NCBI GenBank assembly: GCA_014695175.1
Contig: JACJNV010000309.1
Location: 1-50,671, forward strand
DNA length: 50,671 bases
Direction of reading: 5' to 3'
From: Microcoleus sp. FACHB-DQ6
GTDB taxonomy: Bacteria; Cyanobacteriota; Cyanobacteriia; Cyanobacteriales; Microcoleaceae
Shown: positions 25,467 through 35,828 of the stretch, piece after piece
How the letters are laid out: every line of letters begins with the position of its first letter
Position numbering within the stretch: the stretch's first letter is position 1
Position numbers and translations under genes: made by a program
The notes under the pieces: model-generated
What the model was told of the DNA's origin: nothing
Database searches by the model: none
The model's input: only the letters and a program-made list of their open reading frames with translations

Positions 25467-26045
25467 TCACCCTTCTAAAGATAAGATTGGGGGGATCTCG
25501 ATCGATATTAGCTCACTTTCGCTGCTTGCCCAGCGGCGGTAATCTAAGAGCAACTGGTACATCAACCGCTGTTTGACGCTCAGCAGTACGCTCTTGAGCA
25601 AAGCATTCCCGGTTGCTTCTAAAATGGGTTTGGGCGTCATCCAAAACGGCGGCGGTAACTCTACTTGCACTTCCAAATCCGCTTTTCCCTTCAAGTATGC
25701 TACCCCGCTGCTTTGGTGTACACAAAGCTTTCCTTTGAGATTGAGAGCAAAGCGATCGTTGATATAACCCACGCCGCGAATTTCGCAGGCGACGGACTCC
25801 AAATTGATTGTGCCGTCCGGCTGCGCCCACACCCTCATGTCTACTGTGGGTTGAATGCTCAGCATCATAAATTGTAACGGTCGCATTTTTAGGCGGAAAC
25901 AGTCATCGGTTAGCTGTTCTGTGCGACTTTGATCGACAAGGGCGTTCACCAGTCGCCTCGGCTGGCGCAGATAATGTTGAATGGGAACCCGTTCCTCTGG
26001 TACGGCGATCTCAACGGATTGGGAAGAATTAAAGCGGATATACAT
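25467..26045 (-). CDS. DUF1997 domain protein, 192 aa
   Basis: A 192-residue protein with the features of DUF1997, a family shared by cyanobacteria and plants: the start MYIRFNSSQSVEIAVPEERV, PIQHYLRQPRRLVNALVDQS, DDCFRLKMRPLQFMMLSIQP, and the C-terminal VELPPPFWMTPKPILEATGN followed by a helix (LLSVKQRLMYQLLLDYRRWA). The fold is thought to be START/SRPBCC-like, which would bind a lipid or pigment, but no function is established. No signal peptide. The gene is divergent from pheA, with 222 bases between the starts. Confidence 0.9.
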   Translation of the reverse strand: MYIRFNSSQSVEIAVPEERVPIQHYLRQPRRLVNALVDQSRTEQLTDDCFRLKMRPLQFMMLSIQPTVDMRVWAQPDGTINLESVACEIRGVGYINDRFALNLKGKLCVHQSSGVAYLKGKADLEVQVELPPPFWMTPKPILEATGNALLKSVLLSVKQRLMYQLLLDYRRWASSESELISIEIPPILSLEG

Positions 26046-26267
26046 GAGAAAATATCAAAATATAGGATTCCTAAGCATATCTTAATAAACTATCACCTTT
26101 TTTAAGGTGACATAAGTCGCGCCCTAAGTCAGGTGACATACGTCGCGAACCCAGCAATGTCATCCGAGAAATCACTGATAAAAGCTATCGGGACATCGCT
26201 AATTTTTCATCATACTTCCTAGGTGATGAGAGTAAAGCAAACATTTGTAACCTAAAATTGCCTCTAA

Positions 26268-27215
26268 ATGAAAATTTCGTTAGCGAAGCCCTCGAAGAGG
26301 ATCGCACATCTCGGCCCTGTTGGTACAAATGCAGAAACAGCGGCTCTAGCTTATGTCAATTGGTTGATCCAAGAAACTAACTTAGAATGCACCCTGTGTC
26401 CTTATTCCACCATTTCCCAAGCGCTAGAGGCATCGGCCGTAGGGCAGGTTGACTATTCAGTTGTGCCCGTTGAAAATTCGATCGAAGGCAGCGTGACTGT
26501 CACCTTAGATACACTGTGGCGACTCGATCAACTCCGCATTCAACACGCCTTAGTTTTGCCAATTTCCCACGCGCTGGTGTCTAATGCTAAAAATTTTAAC
26601 GAGATTCAAAAAGTTTACTCTCATCCGCAAGCACTAGCTCAGTGTCAGGTATGGTTGGGGCAGTTTATTCCCTCAGCTCAATTAATTCCGGCGAATTCTA
26701 CCACGGAAGCATTGCAATATCTGGAAGATAGAAATGTAGCAGCGATATCTTCGCCAAGAGCTGCAGAACTTTACCATTTGCCAGTGTTAGCTCAACCCAT
26801 TAATGATTATCCCGATAATTACACTCGATTTTGGGTACTCAGCAGGAGTGGGGGAGAAATCGCCAACGTAGAACCAGGGCAGGGATCATCCATTAAATCC
26901 ATTACACAATCTGCTTCTAAGTTGATCCTCGATGCTTCACCGTCTAATTGCACCCATACCTCACTAGCTTTTAGCGTACCTGCCAATATGCCCGGAGCAC
27001 TGGTAAAACCTTTGCAAGTATTTGCCAGTCGGGGTATTAATTTAAGTCGGATTGAATCTAGACCGACTAAAAGATCGCTCGGAGAATATATTTTCTTTAT
27101 GGACGTTGAGGCTAACGCCTGCCAAGCATTTGTTCGAGCGGCACTCGAAGAATTAAAAAATCACACAGAAACTTTAAAAATCTTTGGTTGCTACAATGTA
27201 CTGTCAGTAGTATAA
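26268..27215 (+). CDS. pheA: Prephenate dehydratase
   Basis: A 315-residue monofunctional enzyme that decarboxylates and dehydrates prephenate to phenylpyruvate in phenylalanine synthesis. The catalytic domain (about 10-200) shows KRIAHLGPVGTNAETAALAY, VDYSVVPVENSIEGSVTVTL and DYPDNYTRFWVLS, whose Thr-Arg-Phe is the catalytic TRF. A C-terminal ACT domain (about 228-312) carries SNCTHTSLAFSVPANMPGAL and the ESRPTKRSLGEYIFFMDVEA segment (the ESRP motif), which confers feedback inhibition by phenylalanine. No chorismate mutase domain is fused. The ATG at 26268 gives the expected length. Confidence 0.97.
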   Translation: MKISLAKPSKRIAHLGPVGTNAETAALAYVNWLIQETNLECTLCPYSTISQALEASAVGQVDYSVVPVENSIEGSVTVTLDTLWRLDQLRIQHALVLPISHALVSNAKNFNEIQKVYSHPQALAQCQVWLGQFIPSAQLIPANSTTEALQYLEDRNVAAISSPRAAELYHLPVLAQPINDYPDNYTRFWVLSRSGGEIANVEPGQGSSIKSITQSASKLILDASPSNCTHTSLAFSVPANMPGALVKPLQVFASRGINLSRIESRPTKRSLGEYIFFMDVEANACQAFVRAALEELKNHTETLKIFGCYNVLSVV

Positions 27216-27265
27216 TTTTCTTTTATGTAGTATACTTTTTAAGTCAAGCTTAGGAGGCTGGTGAG

Positions 27266-27907
27266 ATGAATGCTGATGAACTTCTCAAGCGATACGCAGC
27301 CGGAGAAAGAAATTTTCATGAAACAAACTTGAAAGAGGCTTCTTTGCGAGAAGCTTTCCTAATTCATATTAATCTAGCCTGCGCGAATCTCAAAGAAATA
27401 AATTTTGCTTTGGCAAACTTAAGGGGGGCAAACTTAATAGCTGCCAAGCTCAAGAATGCTTGCCTGGTGATGACAAAACTCAATGGGGCTAACCTGAGCC
27501 GAGCAGATCTAACTTTCGCAAGATTAACAGGAGCTGACATGATTGAGGCAAACCTGAAAAAGGCAAACTTGAGCGACACCAAAATGATTGGTGTTAATTT
27601 GAGCGGAGCATCCTTGTACGCGGCAAACCTGATGGAAGCGAATCTCCTAGATGCTTGCTTGGACAATACAAACCTCGAAAAAGCGAATCTAAGTGAGGCA
27701 AAACTGCGGGGCGCAAGTCTGAAAACAGCCAACTTGAGAAACGCTTTTTTGTGTGAAACTAACCTTGAGGGGGCAGATTTGAGCGGTGCTGATTTAAGCG
27801 GTGCTAATTTGAGCGGGGCATTTTTATGCGGGGCTAATCTCGAAGGAGCGAAGCTAGATGAGGCAATTTTAAGTGGGGCTATACATTTTTGCGTCAGACA
27901 AGTTTGA
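27266..27907 (+). CDS. Pentapeptide-repeat protein, 213 aa
   Basis: The N-terminal cap MNADELLKRYAAGERNFHET is nearly identical to that of the protein at 6134-6883 (MDAEELLRRYAAGERVFHKV). Residues 21-208 are pentapeptide repeats (LREAFLIHINLACANLKEIN; LSGASLYAANLMEANLLDAC; LEGADLSGADLSGANLSGAF). It folds as a quadrilateral beta helix. A strong Shine-Dalgarno AGGAGG lies at 27252-27257 before the ATG. It follows pheA in the same direction after 50 bases but probably has no role in phenylalanine synthesis. The terminal HFCVRQV is outside the repeat. Confidence 0.93.
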   Translation: MNADELLKRYAAGERNFHETNLKEASLREAFLIHINLACANLKEINFALANLRGANLIAAKLKNACLVMTKLNGANLSRADLTFARLTGADMIEANLKKANLSDTKMIGVNLSGASLYAANLMEANLLDACLDNTNLEKANLSEAKLRGASLKTANLRNAFLCETNLEGADLSGADLSGANLSGAFLCGANLEGAKLDEAILSGAIHFCVRQV

Positions 27908-27940
27908 GATCGCGCAATATATAACCGGAGAATCCGACAA

Positions 27941-28873
27941 CTAAGGACTAAAAAATATACTATTGACTTGGCTGAAAGTGAAGTCTATTTGCTGCTGTAC
28001 CTTAGCAAAATGAAGCTGCATCTTGAGGATTTCTTTCTTGGAATTAGCTTGAGCAATCTTACTTTCCAAAGCCAGCAAGTTGCGGTTGAGATTTTCTACT
28101 CGCACAGTTTGGTAGTCTAAGTCAATTTTTAGTTCTGCGGCCCGATCGACTTGAACCTGCTTGCGAACCAGGGCGAGGCGGACTGAATTTTCATCCTGTG
28201 TCTGAAGAGCTAGCAAAGCTCGTTGCTGCCACTGGTTGGCTTGAGATTCAGCTTGATTGTACAGCCACTGAATCCGCAGTTGGGCGGAAATCGCAGTGCC
28301 AACAGCCTGACGCAGTTCTTTGAGAGGTTCCTGAATTTCTAAGATTAATAGCTCCCAAAGATTCATCAGTTCGCTGGTAAATTCTTCGCGTTCTACAGAG
28401 GCTACCAGTGCTTCTAAGAGCAACAAATTTGGTTGCATTTGCTGCGTAACTGTCTCAAATATTAACTGTGCTTCGGACATTTGCCGATCGTAATTTTTTT
28501 CTGAGACTGCCCCGGATGAGTGCTTTAATATTTTTTCAGTGCTATCTACCTTAGCTTCTGAATCTGAACTTGAAGCTACAAAGGCTTGTAATTTTTCGCG
28601 AGCGATCGAATTCAGCCTTTGTCGAAGCAAATCGCAGGCCGCCCGCTGCACTGGCCCTGTTTCGCTTTGACAAATGTTGATGACTATTTTTAAGCCGGCA
28701 TCGCCGTAATTCAATGTCTCTCTCAGGGCGGCGATTCGATGTTCGCTGACAGAACTAGACAGCCGATGTTTAACTCCTGCTAGTCCGCCGAGCACTACAC
28801 CGCCCACAGGAGGTGGCAGTTGACCGCCTCTAACTGCATCGTATGGTTTCGGTTGGTCGTGATTGTCTAACAC
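27941..28873 (-). CDS. Cyanobacterial protein with HEAT-like N-domain and coiled coil, 310 aa
   Basis: The N-terminus DNHDQPKPYDAVRGGQLPPP followed by VGGVVLGGLAGVKHRL is a module found at the start of many cyanobacterial WD40, GUN4 and pentapeptide proteins. It continues into a HEAT-like pair (RIAALRETLNYGDAGLKIVI, then VQRAACDLLRQRLNSIAREK). Here no effector domain follows. Instead residues about 130-300 are helical and charged, with a clear coiled-coil at 245-300 (IDLDYQTVRVENLNRNLLAL). Probably cytosolic and oligomeric; function unknown. The start at 28873 is the natural ATG. Convergent with the pentapeptide gene. Confidence 0.82.
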   Translation of the reverse strand: MLDNHDQPKPYDAVRGGQLPPPVGGVVLGGLAGVKHRLSSSVSEHRIAALRETLNYGDAGLKIVINICQSETGPVQRAACDLLRQRLNSIAREKLQAFVASSSDSEAKVDSTEKILKHSSGAVSEKNYDRQMSEAQLIFETVTQQMQPNLLLLEALVASVEREEFTSELMNLWELLILEIQEPLKELRQAVGTAISAQLRIQWLYNQAESQANQWQQRALLALQTQDENSVRLALVRKQVQVDRAAELKIDLDYQTVRVENLNRNLLALESKIAQANSKKEILKMQLHFAKVQQQIDFTFSQVNSIFFSP

Positions 28874-29088
28874 AAGTTACTGCTATAAGGAACCTATCCG
28901 AACCTGTTTGAAGTTAAGAATTAAACAGATACCAGTTCCCAAAAAGAATGGAACTGTAGGCAATCTCCGAACTCTTAGTTCATAACTCATTCCCAATCGA
29001 AAATCGCAAATCGAAAATGGTATGATTTGTGTGTAATTATTTCTTCAATGCAGGTCAAACCGATCGTGCTTTTTCCTAGGCAAATTGG

Positions 29089-29730
29089 CTACTTGAGGGT
29101 ATCTTTAAGTACAGTCCTCGCTGCCAAGTGATTGCGAGTCGAAGTCAAAATTTCGGTTTCGCGTTCCAATCTCGCAGCAGTATCTTGCAATTCTAAAAGA
29201 GTTTGCTGTTCTGTCGCTGCGCCGTAAAGGTAGCTGGCTACCCAGTAGGACAATTCGGTAGGCAAACTGGGAATGTCTTCGGGCAGGTCGATCGGCTGAT
29301 CCATCAATTTGCTGGAGAGGCGAACTACATCTCTCAGCAGTTGTTCGACATCTTTTCCCAAAGGTCTGAGGTCTTTTTGCGGCGGTTCGTCTTCAATCCA
29401 TTCTACTAGACCGACTAAATACGGTTTTTCCCGAACGGCGTCGATCACTCGGAACCGCTGCTGCCCGAGAGTCATAATTTTCATGCGATCGTCGGGCAGG
29501 CGTTGGCAGTGAATCACTTCGGCGCAACAGCCAACGGCAGAGACTTTGTTTTGGTTGGGGTCCCACATGAGTACACCGAAACGCCGATCGCCCTCCAGAA
29601 TCGTATTCATCATGATTCGATAGCGAAACTCGAAGATTTGCAGCGGTAGCGGTCTACCTGGAAATAGAACCACTTCCGCCAACGGAAATAAGGGGAGTTC
29701 GCGAACTGCTACAGAGGAAGAGGATGCCAT
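29089..29730 (-). CDS. LON-domain (Lon protease N-terminal-like) protein, 213 aa
   Basis: This protein is only the LON substrate-binding domain, without the AAA+ ATPase or protease of Lon. Motifs are RELPLFPLAEVVLFPGRPLP (residues 10-29), LQIFEFRYRIMMNTILEGDR and FGVLMWDPNQNKVSAVGCCA, and a helical C-terminus (ATEQQTLLELQDTAARLERE). Stand-alone LON proteins are common in cyanobacteria and conserved next to rpsJ; a peptide-binding or adaptor role is inferred. It lies downstream of the str operon on the same strand, 400 bases past rpsJ. Confidence 0.93.
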   Translation of the reverse strand: MASSSSVAVRELPLFPLAEVVLFPGRPLPLQIFEFRYRIMMNTILEGDRRFGVLMWDPNQNKVSAVGCCAEVIHCQRLPDDRMKIMTLGQQRFRVIDAVREKPYLVGLVEWIEDEPPQKDLRPLGKDVEQLLRDVVRLSSKLMDQPIDLPEDIPSLPTELSYWVASYLYGAATEQQTLLELQDTAARLERETEILTSTRNHLAARTVLKDTLK

Positions 29731-30137
29731 TGTCGCTCAAAAGTGACGGTACTTGCGCTTATTTTTCTTACTTTAACTGATTAAAGGCAATTCCGGGGCA
29801 GGAGCGATCGGGCTTTTGCGACGCGGATTTGAGCCAGCGAGCGTGATCGCCCGTGCTAGCAGCTTGACAAAGGCCTTATTTCGTCAAAATGCTAAATATA
29901 CCTTTTTGCTGAACTAAGTGATGCTGAATTGGATGATAGCGACTGCTAAAGGAGCGTTTTTGTAGCGATCGCCCTTAATTAAAAATAATTATTTAAGTTC
30001 GTGCCGGAGCAGAAATTATTGTTGAGTCTTAACTAATAACTAATACCTAATAAGTAATGACTAGGGAACTTTATGCAAAAAGAAGGAACAAATGCTCTTC
30101 CCTTTGATCCTTCTTTCTGCGTTTGAGATAGGTCAAT
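29731..30137. other. Intergenic between rpsJ and the LON gene
   Basis: No gene. AT-rich, with short repeats TAACTAATAACTAATACCTA (30028-30047) of the heptamer class. Confidence 0.45.
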
Positions 30138-30455
30138 CTACAGCTTGACTTCGATATCTACGCCGGCTGGCAAATCCAGTTTCATCAAAGCGTCAATTGT
30201 TTTGGCTGATGGCTGGTGAATGTCGATGATGCGGCGGTGCGTGCGGGTTTCAAAGTGTTCGCGAGAATCTTTGTCTACGTGGGGCGATCGCAGCAAGCAG
30301 TAAATCCGCCGTTTTGTCGGTAGGGGAATCGGGCCGATCGCTGTGGCTGCTGTCCGATTTGCTGTATCTACAATCTTTTCGCAGGATGCGTCTAGAATTC
30401 GGCGATCGAAAGCTTTGAGGCGAATGCGAATTTTTTGCTGTTGAATTGTTGCCAT
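30138..30455 (-). CDS. rpsJ: 30S ribosomal protein S10
   Basis: A 105-residue S10, last gene of the str cluster here. It has the conserved [20 protein letters not shown] start, the loop [20 protein letters not shown] and the C-terminal [19 protein letters not shown]10 sits in the 30S head and, with NusB, takes part in antitermination. In many bacteria rpsJ opens the S10 operon; in cyanobacteria it usually follows tuf, as here. An 18-bp inverted repeat lies between tuf and rpsJ, so its expression may be partly independent of tuf. Confidence 0.98.
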   Translation of the reverse strand: MATIQQQKIRIRLKAFDRRILDASCEKIVDTANRTAATAIGPIPLPTKRRIYCLLRSPHVDKDSREHFETRTHRRIIDIHQPSAKTIDALMKLDLPAGVDIEVKL

Positions 30456-30579
30456 TTTTGTTTCTTGAATTTTCGAGGTTCAGTTTGTTGTTTATTGTAT
30501 GTTGTCTGTCGTCTGTCGTCTATTTGCAGTTGTTTTTGGGCTAACTGCTAACGGCAGACTCCTCAGTAATAACTAATCA

Positions 30580-30629
30580 CTAAATAGCAGAAAAGCCTGA
30601 TTAAATTTGGCGGCTTTTCTGCTATTTAG
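30580..30629 (-). terminator. 18-bp perfect inverted repeat between tuf and rpsJ
   Basis: CTAAATAGCAGAAAAGCC (30580-30597) pairs perfectly with GGCTTTTCTGCTATTTAG (30612-30629), loop 14 nt. It starts 15 bases after the tuf stop on the minus strand. A partial terminator or an RNA-processing site that stabilises the tuf message is likely. No long U-run follows. Confidence 0.75.
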
Positions 30630-30644
30630 GCTGTTATCGGAGTC

Positions 30645-31874
30645 CTACTTGAGGATTTTGGAAACAACGCCGGCGCCGACGGTGCGGCCACCTTCGCGGA
30701 TAGCGAAGCGCATTCCTTGTTCGATCGCGATCGGGTGAATCAGCTCAACAGTCATTTTGATCCGGTCACCGGGCATCACCATTTCTGCTTCACTACCGTC
30801 ATCAGCGGTGAACTGTGCGATCGTGCCGGTCACGTCAGTGGTACGGACGTAGAATTGAGGGCGATAGCCAGAGAAAAAGGGCGTGTGCCGACCGCCTTCT
30901 TCTTTCTTGAGGATGTACACTTCAGATTCAAACTGAGTGTGAGGCATGATGCTTTTCGGCTTGGCAATCACCATTCCGCGTTCAATATCCGCCTTCAAAA
31001 TCCCCCGCAGCAGTAGGCCTACGTTATCACCGGCCAAACCTTCATCCAGAGACTTGGTGAACATTTCCACACCAGTCACCGTAGTGCTGCGAGTGTCCTT
31101 AAGACCAACCAATTCGACTGTTTCGCCGACTTTGATGGTTCCGCGTTCGATCCGGCCCGTGGCGACAGTACCCCGACCAGTAATCGAGAATACGTCTTCA
31201 ACTGCCATCAAGAATGGCTTGTCAATTTCCCGTTCTGGGGTGGGGATGTAAGCATCTACTTCTTCCATCAGCTTGTAAATCTTGTCAACCCAGGGATTTT
31301 CGCCCTTCTGGATTTTGGGGTTAGCAATCATAGCTTCGAGAGCTTGCAATCCAGAACCTGTAACGATGGGGATGTCATCGCCGGGAAAATCGTAAGAGCT
31401 CAGCAGTTCGCGGACTTCGAGTTCCACCAGTTCCAGTAGTTCTGCGTCGTCTACCATGTCTTCTTTGTTCAAGAACACCACCAAGCTGGGAACGCCAACT
31501 TGCTTTGCCAGGAGGATGTGTTCGCGAGTTTGAGGCATGGGGCCGTCTGCGGCTGACACTACTAAGATGCCACCGTCCATTTGAGCAGCACCGGTGATCA
31601 TGTTTTTCACATAGTCAGCGTGTCCGGGGCAATCTACGTGGGCATAGTGCCGAGTTGCGGTTTCGTACTCAACGTGAGCAGTATTAATCGTAATACCCCG
31701 TGCTTTTTCTTCAGGTGCGGCGTCGATTTCGTCGTACTTCTTAGCCTTTGCCTGACCTAGTGCAGAGAGAGTCATCGTAATCGCGGCGGTCAAAGTTGTT
31801 TTGCCGTGGTCAACGTGACCGATCGTGCCGATGTTTACGTGGGGTTTATTCCGTTCAAATTTTGCGCGTGCCAT
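30645..31874 (-). CDS. tuf: Elongation factor Tu
   Basis: A 409-residue EF-Tu, which delivers aminoacyl-tRNA to the ribosome as a GTP complex. G-motifs: [10 protein letters not shown] (residues 18-27), switch [20 protein letters not shown] (NKxD) and the SAL-equivalent [11 protein letters not shown]. The cyanobacterial/plastid insert ([17 protein letters not shown]) is present. The three domains are complete, ending [11 protein letters not shown]. The gene follows fusA by 102 bases, a gap with several imperfect TTTTAGA heptamers. Confidence 0.99.
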   Translation of the reverse strand: MARAKFERNKPHVNIGTIGHVDHGKTTLTAAITMTLSALGQAKAKKYDEIDAAPEEKARGITINTAHVEYETATRHYAHVDCPGHADYVKNMITGAAQMDGGILVVSAADGPMPQTREHILLAKQVGVPSLVVFLNKEDMVDDAELLELVELEVRELLSSYDFPGDDIPIVTGSGLQALEAMIANPKIQKGENPWVDKIYKLMEEVDAYIPTPEREIDKPFLMAVEDVFSITGRGTVATGRIERGTIKVGETVELVGLKDTRSTTVTGVEMFTKSLDEGLAGDNVGLLLRGILKADIERGMVIAKPKSIMPHTQFESEVYILKKEEGGRHTPFFSGYRPQFYVRTTDVTGTIAQFTADDGSEAEMVMPGDRIKMTVELIHPIAIEQGMRFAIREGGRTVGAGVVSKILK

Positions 31875-31976
31875 TCTCGATTTGTTCCTTGTTTCTTTTA
31901 GCGATTTTAGATTTTAACATTTTAGATTTTAGACTTTGGATTTCATCCAAAATCCAAAATCTAAAATTCAAAATCG

Positions 31977-34049
31977 TTAGTTACCTTTGTTCTTAGCGAT
32001 GATGGCTTCAGCCACATTTCGCGGCACTTCTTCGTAATGGCTGAATTCCATTGTGAAGATGCCCCGACCTTGGGTTTTCGAGCGGATGTCAGTGGCGTAG
32101 CCAAACATTTCTGCTAGTGGAACTTTTACAGAAACTTTGGCAATTCCCTGATCCGTCTCTTGGCCCTCAATCTGACCCCGACGCGAGTTGAGGTCGCCGA
32201 TGATGTTCCCGATGTAATCTTCGGGAACTTCCACCTCTACTTTCATCATAGGCTCTAGCAGCACAGGCGAAGCCTTCATCACGGCTTCTTTGATCGCCAT
32301 TGAGCCGGCGATCTTAAATGCCATTTCCGAAGAGTCTACGTCGTGGAAAGACCCGTCTACCATAGTAGCTTTGAGGTCGATCACGGGATATCCTGCTACA
32401 ATACCCGATTCGCAGGCTTCTTTCATCCCTTGTTCTGCCGGGCCGATGTACTCTTTCGGTACAGTGCCGCCGACAATTTTGGAGACAAATTCAAAGCCGC
32501 TTCCGACTTCGGTAGGTTCTAGTTCGATCACGACGTGACCGTACTGACCTTTACCGCCGCTTTGGCGGATAAATTTACCTTCGGCGCGGACGGCTTTGCG
32601 AATGGTTTCGCGGTAGGCTACTTGCGGCTGACCCACGTTGGCTTCTACTTTGAATTCGCGCAGCATCCTGTCTACCAGGATTTCCAGGTGCAGTTCGCCC
32701 ATGCCGGCGATGACTGTCTGGTTGGTTTCTGGGTCAACGTTGACTCGGAAGGTGGGGTCTTCTTCCGAGAGCGACTGGAGGGCTTTGGAGAGCTTCTCCA
32801 TGTCTTGTTTGGTTTTGGGTTCGACAGCCACCGAGATGACTGGCTCTGGAATAAACAGAGATTCCAGAATCACTGGCGATCCTTCTTCGGAGAGGGTGTC
32901 GCCGGTGAAGGTCTCTTTCAAACCCAAGGCTGCTCCCAAGTCTCCGGCCCGCAGTTCCTCAACTTCTATCCGATCGTCCGCTTTGAGGACAATTAGGCGA
33001 GAAACCCGCTCTTTTTTGTCTTTGGTGGAGTTCAGGACGTAGGTACCTTTTTTGAGGATACCGGAGTAGACGCGAACAAAGGTCAGGCGACCGTAGGGGT
33101 CAGCCATGATTTTGAATGCCAGGGCTGACAGGGGGGCGCTGTCATCTGCAAATCGTTCTGCTGTGTCGCCGTTGGGGAGGAGTCCTTGAATTGGGGGAAC
33201 TTCCAAGGGCGACGGCAGGTAGTCGATCACTGCATCCAACAAAAGCTGAACGCCTTTGTTTTTGAACGCCGAACCGCACAACATGGGGACGATCGTCCCA
33301 GAGATGGCGCCAGTCCGCAAAGCTGCACGAATTTCGTCTTCCGTTAACTCTTCGCCTTCGAGGTATTTCTCCGTGAGGGCGTCGTTGGTTTCTGCTACGG
33401 ACTCGATCAGCTTGGTGCGGTATTCTGCTGCTAGCTCTTGTACTTCATCGGGAATTTCTACTTCCTCGATGTCGGTTCCCATGTCGTTGTTGTAGATATA
33501 GGCTTTCATTTGCACTAAGTCTACAATTCCCCGGAAGTTTTCTTCACTGCCGATCGGGATTTGGATGGGTACGGCGTTCGCTCTCATTCGATCGCGAATT
33601 TGGGCGTAGACTTTGTAGAAGTTTGCGCCCATCCGATCCATTTTGTTGACGAACACGATCCGCGGTACTTTGTACCGATCGGCTTGTCGCCAAACTGTCT
33701 CGGATTGCGGCTGCACTCCCCCTACCGAGCAGAACACTGCGATCACTCCGTCGAGCACTCGCATCGAGCGTTCGACTTCGATCGTGAAGTCTACGTGTCC
33801 GGGAGTGTCGATGATGTTGATTTTGTAATCTTTCCAACTGGTGGTGATAGCAGCGGCAGTAATCGTAATTCCCCGCTCCCGCTCTTGCTCCATCCAGTCA
33901 GTGACTGCTGTTCCCTCGTGCACTTCACCCATTTTGTGAACCATGCCTGAATAGAACAGAATTCTTTCAGTTGTTGTTGTTTTGCCCGCGTCGATGTGGG
34001 CTGCGATGCCGATGTTGCGAGTTTTTTCTAGCGGGACGGTACGTGCCAC
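31977..34049 (-). CDS. fusA: Elongation factor G
   Basis: A 690-residue EF-G, the translocase GTPase. G1 [15 protein letters not shown] (about residues 17-31), G2 region with [10 protein letters not shown]3 [16 protein letters not shown], and G4 NKMDR are intact. Domains II-V follow in order, ending at the C-terminus [20 protein letters not shown]. Full length, no fusidic-acid-type change is evident by eye. The Shine-Dalgarno AAGGAGG (34054-34060 on the minus strand) precedes the ATG at 34049. A 330-base AT-rich gap separates it from rpsG, so fusA may have its own promoter. Confidence 0.99.
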   Translation of the reverse strand: MARTVPLEKTRNIGIAAHIDAGKTTTTERILFYSGMVHKMGEVHEGTAVTDWMEQERERGITITAAAITTSWKDYKINIIDTPGHVDFTIEVERSMRVLDGVIAVFCSVGGVQPQSETVWRQADRYKVPRIVFVNKMDRMGANFYKVYAQIRDRMRANAVPIQIPIGSEENFRGIVDLVQMKAYIYNNDMGTDIEEVEIPDEVQELAAEYRTKLIESVAETNDALTEKYLEGEELTEDEIRAALRTGAISGTIVPMLCGSAFKNKGVQLLLDAVIDYLPSPLEVPPIQGLLPNGDTAERFADDSAPLSALAFKIMADPYGRLTFVRVYSGILKKGTYVLNSTKDKKERVSRLIVLKADDRIEVEELRAGDLGAALGLKETFTGDTLSEEGSPVILESLFIPEPVISVAVEPKTKQDMEKLSKALQSLSEEDPTFRVNVDPETNQTVIAGMGELHLEILVDRMLREFKVEANVGQPQVAYRETIRKAVRAEGKFIRQSGGKGQYGHVVIELEPTEVGSGFEFVSKIVGGTVPKEYIGPAEQGMKEACESGIVAGYPVIDLKATMVDGSFHDVDSSEMAFKIAGSMAIKEAVMKASPVLLEPMMKVEVEVPEDYIGNIIGDLNSRRGQIEGQETDQGIAKVSVKVPLAEMFGYATDIRSKTQGRGIFTMEFSHYEEVPRNVAEAIIAKNKGN

Positions 34050-34379
34050 AGCTACCTCCTTAATCTTGTGTTGCTGTTATAATACTATTATACTACACAG
34101 TAACCCTATTTTGCACTCCCCAGCGACTTACAAAAGTTTCTGGAGCTTATTGTTACATTTTAATATTTTTTGCAAAATTTGTTTACAAAAATATTAAGGA
34201 TGCGACATGGAGGATTCAGAGAGTGCGTGAATTTTGATTTTGGGAGTTTTGAGTTTGCTTCACGAATCGCAACTGCGCCAAGAGAAGCAATCTCAACACT
34301 CAACACTTACACTTTCCAATTTCTCACCCGATGCTTTTATACCGCACGATCGCGCTCTTCTCCATGCCCGATGTTGCAG
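34050..34379. other. Gap between rpsG and fusA, likely promoter region
   Basis: About 330 bases, very AT-rich around 34060-34195 (TATAATACTATTATACTACA). On the minus strand this part could hold a promoter for fusA-tuf. No gene is visible. Confidence 0.5.
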
Positions 34380-34850
34380 TTAGTAGCGGTAGTGAGCAAA
34401 AGCCTTGTTAGCTTCAGCCATGCGGTGAGTTTCTTCGCGCTTGCGAATAGCACTCCCTGTTTCGTTAGCTGCATCCATCAGTTCGTTGGCTAGCTTGGCT
34501 GCCATCGAGCGGCCGGTGCGGGCGCGGGCAAATCTGATCAGCCAGCGGAGGGCGAGGGTGGTACCGCGATCGGAACGCACTTCCATCGGCACTTGGTAGG
34601 TGGCGCCACCTACCCGGCGGGCTTTGACTTCGACCAAGGGTGTCGCGTTTTTGACTGCTTTTTCAAACAAGTCTAACGGTTCAGCCCCTGTGCGTTCTTG
34701 GATGGTTTTGAGGGCGTCGTAGACGATGCTGGAGGCAACGGATTTTTTGCCGTGCTGCATGATCCGTCTCACCATCATGCTTACCAACCGGCTGTTGTAG
34801 GTTGGATCTGGTGGAACTGGACGTTTTTGAATAACTGTGCGGCGAGACAT
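34380..34850 (-). CDS. rpsG: 30S ribosomal protein S7
   Basis: A 156-residue S7, which nucleates the 30S head and contacts E-site tRNA. The N-terminus [20 protein letters not shown], the segment [40 protein letters not shown] and the helical C-terminus [17 protein letters not shown] are all typical, and length matches. Second gene of the str cluster, 145 bases after rpsL. Confidence 0.99.
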   Translation of the reverse strand: MSRRTVIQKRPVPPDPTYNSRLVSMMVRRIMQHGKKSVASSIVYDALKTIQERTGAEPLDLFEKAVKNATPLVEVKARRVGGATYQVPMEVRSDRGTTLALRWLIRFARARTGRSMAAKLANELMDAANETGSAIRKREETHRMAEANKAFAHYRY

Positions 34851-34995
34851 AGTTCTACTTGGGATTTTTGATTTTGAATGACTGAGTTTGGGGTTTTGGG
34901 CTCAGATCTCGATCTATGACGATCGAGCGTGCAATCGATCGGCGCGATCGGATTTATTTTTGCTTCCCAACCTCGACGATCGGGCGAGCTGCGTG

Positions 34996-35376
34996 TTATT
35001 TTTTCTCTTTAGGACGCTTGGCCCCGTATTTGGAACGACCCTGCTTGCGGTCTTTCACCCCAGCGGTGTCTAATGTACCGCGAATGATGTGGTATCTAAC
35101 TCCGGGCAAATCTTTTACCCGACCGCCCCGGATCATTACTACAGAGTGTTCTTGCAAGTTGTGACCGATCCCTGGGATGTAGGCTGTCACTTCAAAACCA
35201 GAGGTCAGCCGTACCCGAGCCACCTTCCGCAGCGCCGAGTTGGGTTTTTTCGGGGTGGTCGTGTACACTCTGGTGCAAACTCCGCGGCGCTGGGGGCAAC
35301 TCTTGAGAGCTGGCGATTTGGTTTTTTTCTGCGTTTGTTCCCGTGCTGAACGGATGAGTTGCTGAATAGTGGGCAT
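34996..35376 (-). CDS. rpsL: 30S ribosomal protein S12
   Basis: A 126-residue S12, located at the decoding centre. The motif [18 protein letters not shown] carries the Lys that governs streptomycin sensitivity in its wild-type form, and [18 protein letters not shown] contains the second Lys and the conserved Asp that is often methylthiolated. First gene of the str operon. The C-terminus [12 protein letters not shown] is normal. Confidence 0.99.
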   Translation of the reverse strand: MPTIQQLIRSAREQTQKKTKSPALKSCPQRRGVCTRVYTTTPKKPNSALRKVARVRLTSGFEVTAYIPGIGHNLQEHSVVMIRGGRVKDLPGVRYHIIRGTLDTAGVKDRKQGRSKYGAKRPKEKK

Positions 35377-35828
35377 GAGTTACGGCATTTCTAGCTTTTT
35401 GCTGAATATAGTGATTTGGCTGCATCCGCACTGAAAGTCCCTTCCCCTCTGGGGGGGACGGGATGAATGAAAATCTATGGGTAAGTGAGGATACCAGACT
35501 CTATATTCTACACGACGCGAGTTTCTTTGGCAAGAAATTTGCGCGACCCGCGCTCAAACTTCCTTCCTTGCTGCAAGTTGGGAGGGGGCGAGCGCAACGG
35601 GAGAATGGTATGTGACATCCTATAATTTAGGCGCAACTATGATGATTGTCACAGCCGTCAGCAAAATTTATGAAGCTCGCCATATCGCTTTTTCAATCAA
35701 ATTACCACTGTTAGGAGAGGCGCATTAACTCCAGCCTGCGATCGCATCACAGTCTATAGCCGATCTACATCACATAAACTTATCTAAAATTGCCGGACAA
35801 TAAGAAATATACATTGAGTTGACTGCAG
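35377..35828. promoter_or_regulatory. Divergent upstream region of rpsL and small paralogue 3
   Basis: About 450 bases, no gene. On the rpsL side there is a G/C-rich imperfect hairpin (TCCCTTCCCCTC at 35439 with GGGGGGACGGGA at 35451) in the expected leader. The promoter of the str operon must lie here; no single -10 box can be chosen with confidence. Confidence 0.4.

Noticed and set aside
27364-27732. A 122-codon antisense frame inside the pentapeptide gene.
   Set aside because: The repeats of the real gene on the plus strand create a regular antisense frame (RFASxRFA); it is a shadow.
32535-32996. Plus-strand frames of 80-153 codons over fusA.
   Set aside because: fusA on the minus strand is unambiguous; these are shadows.
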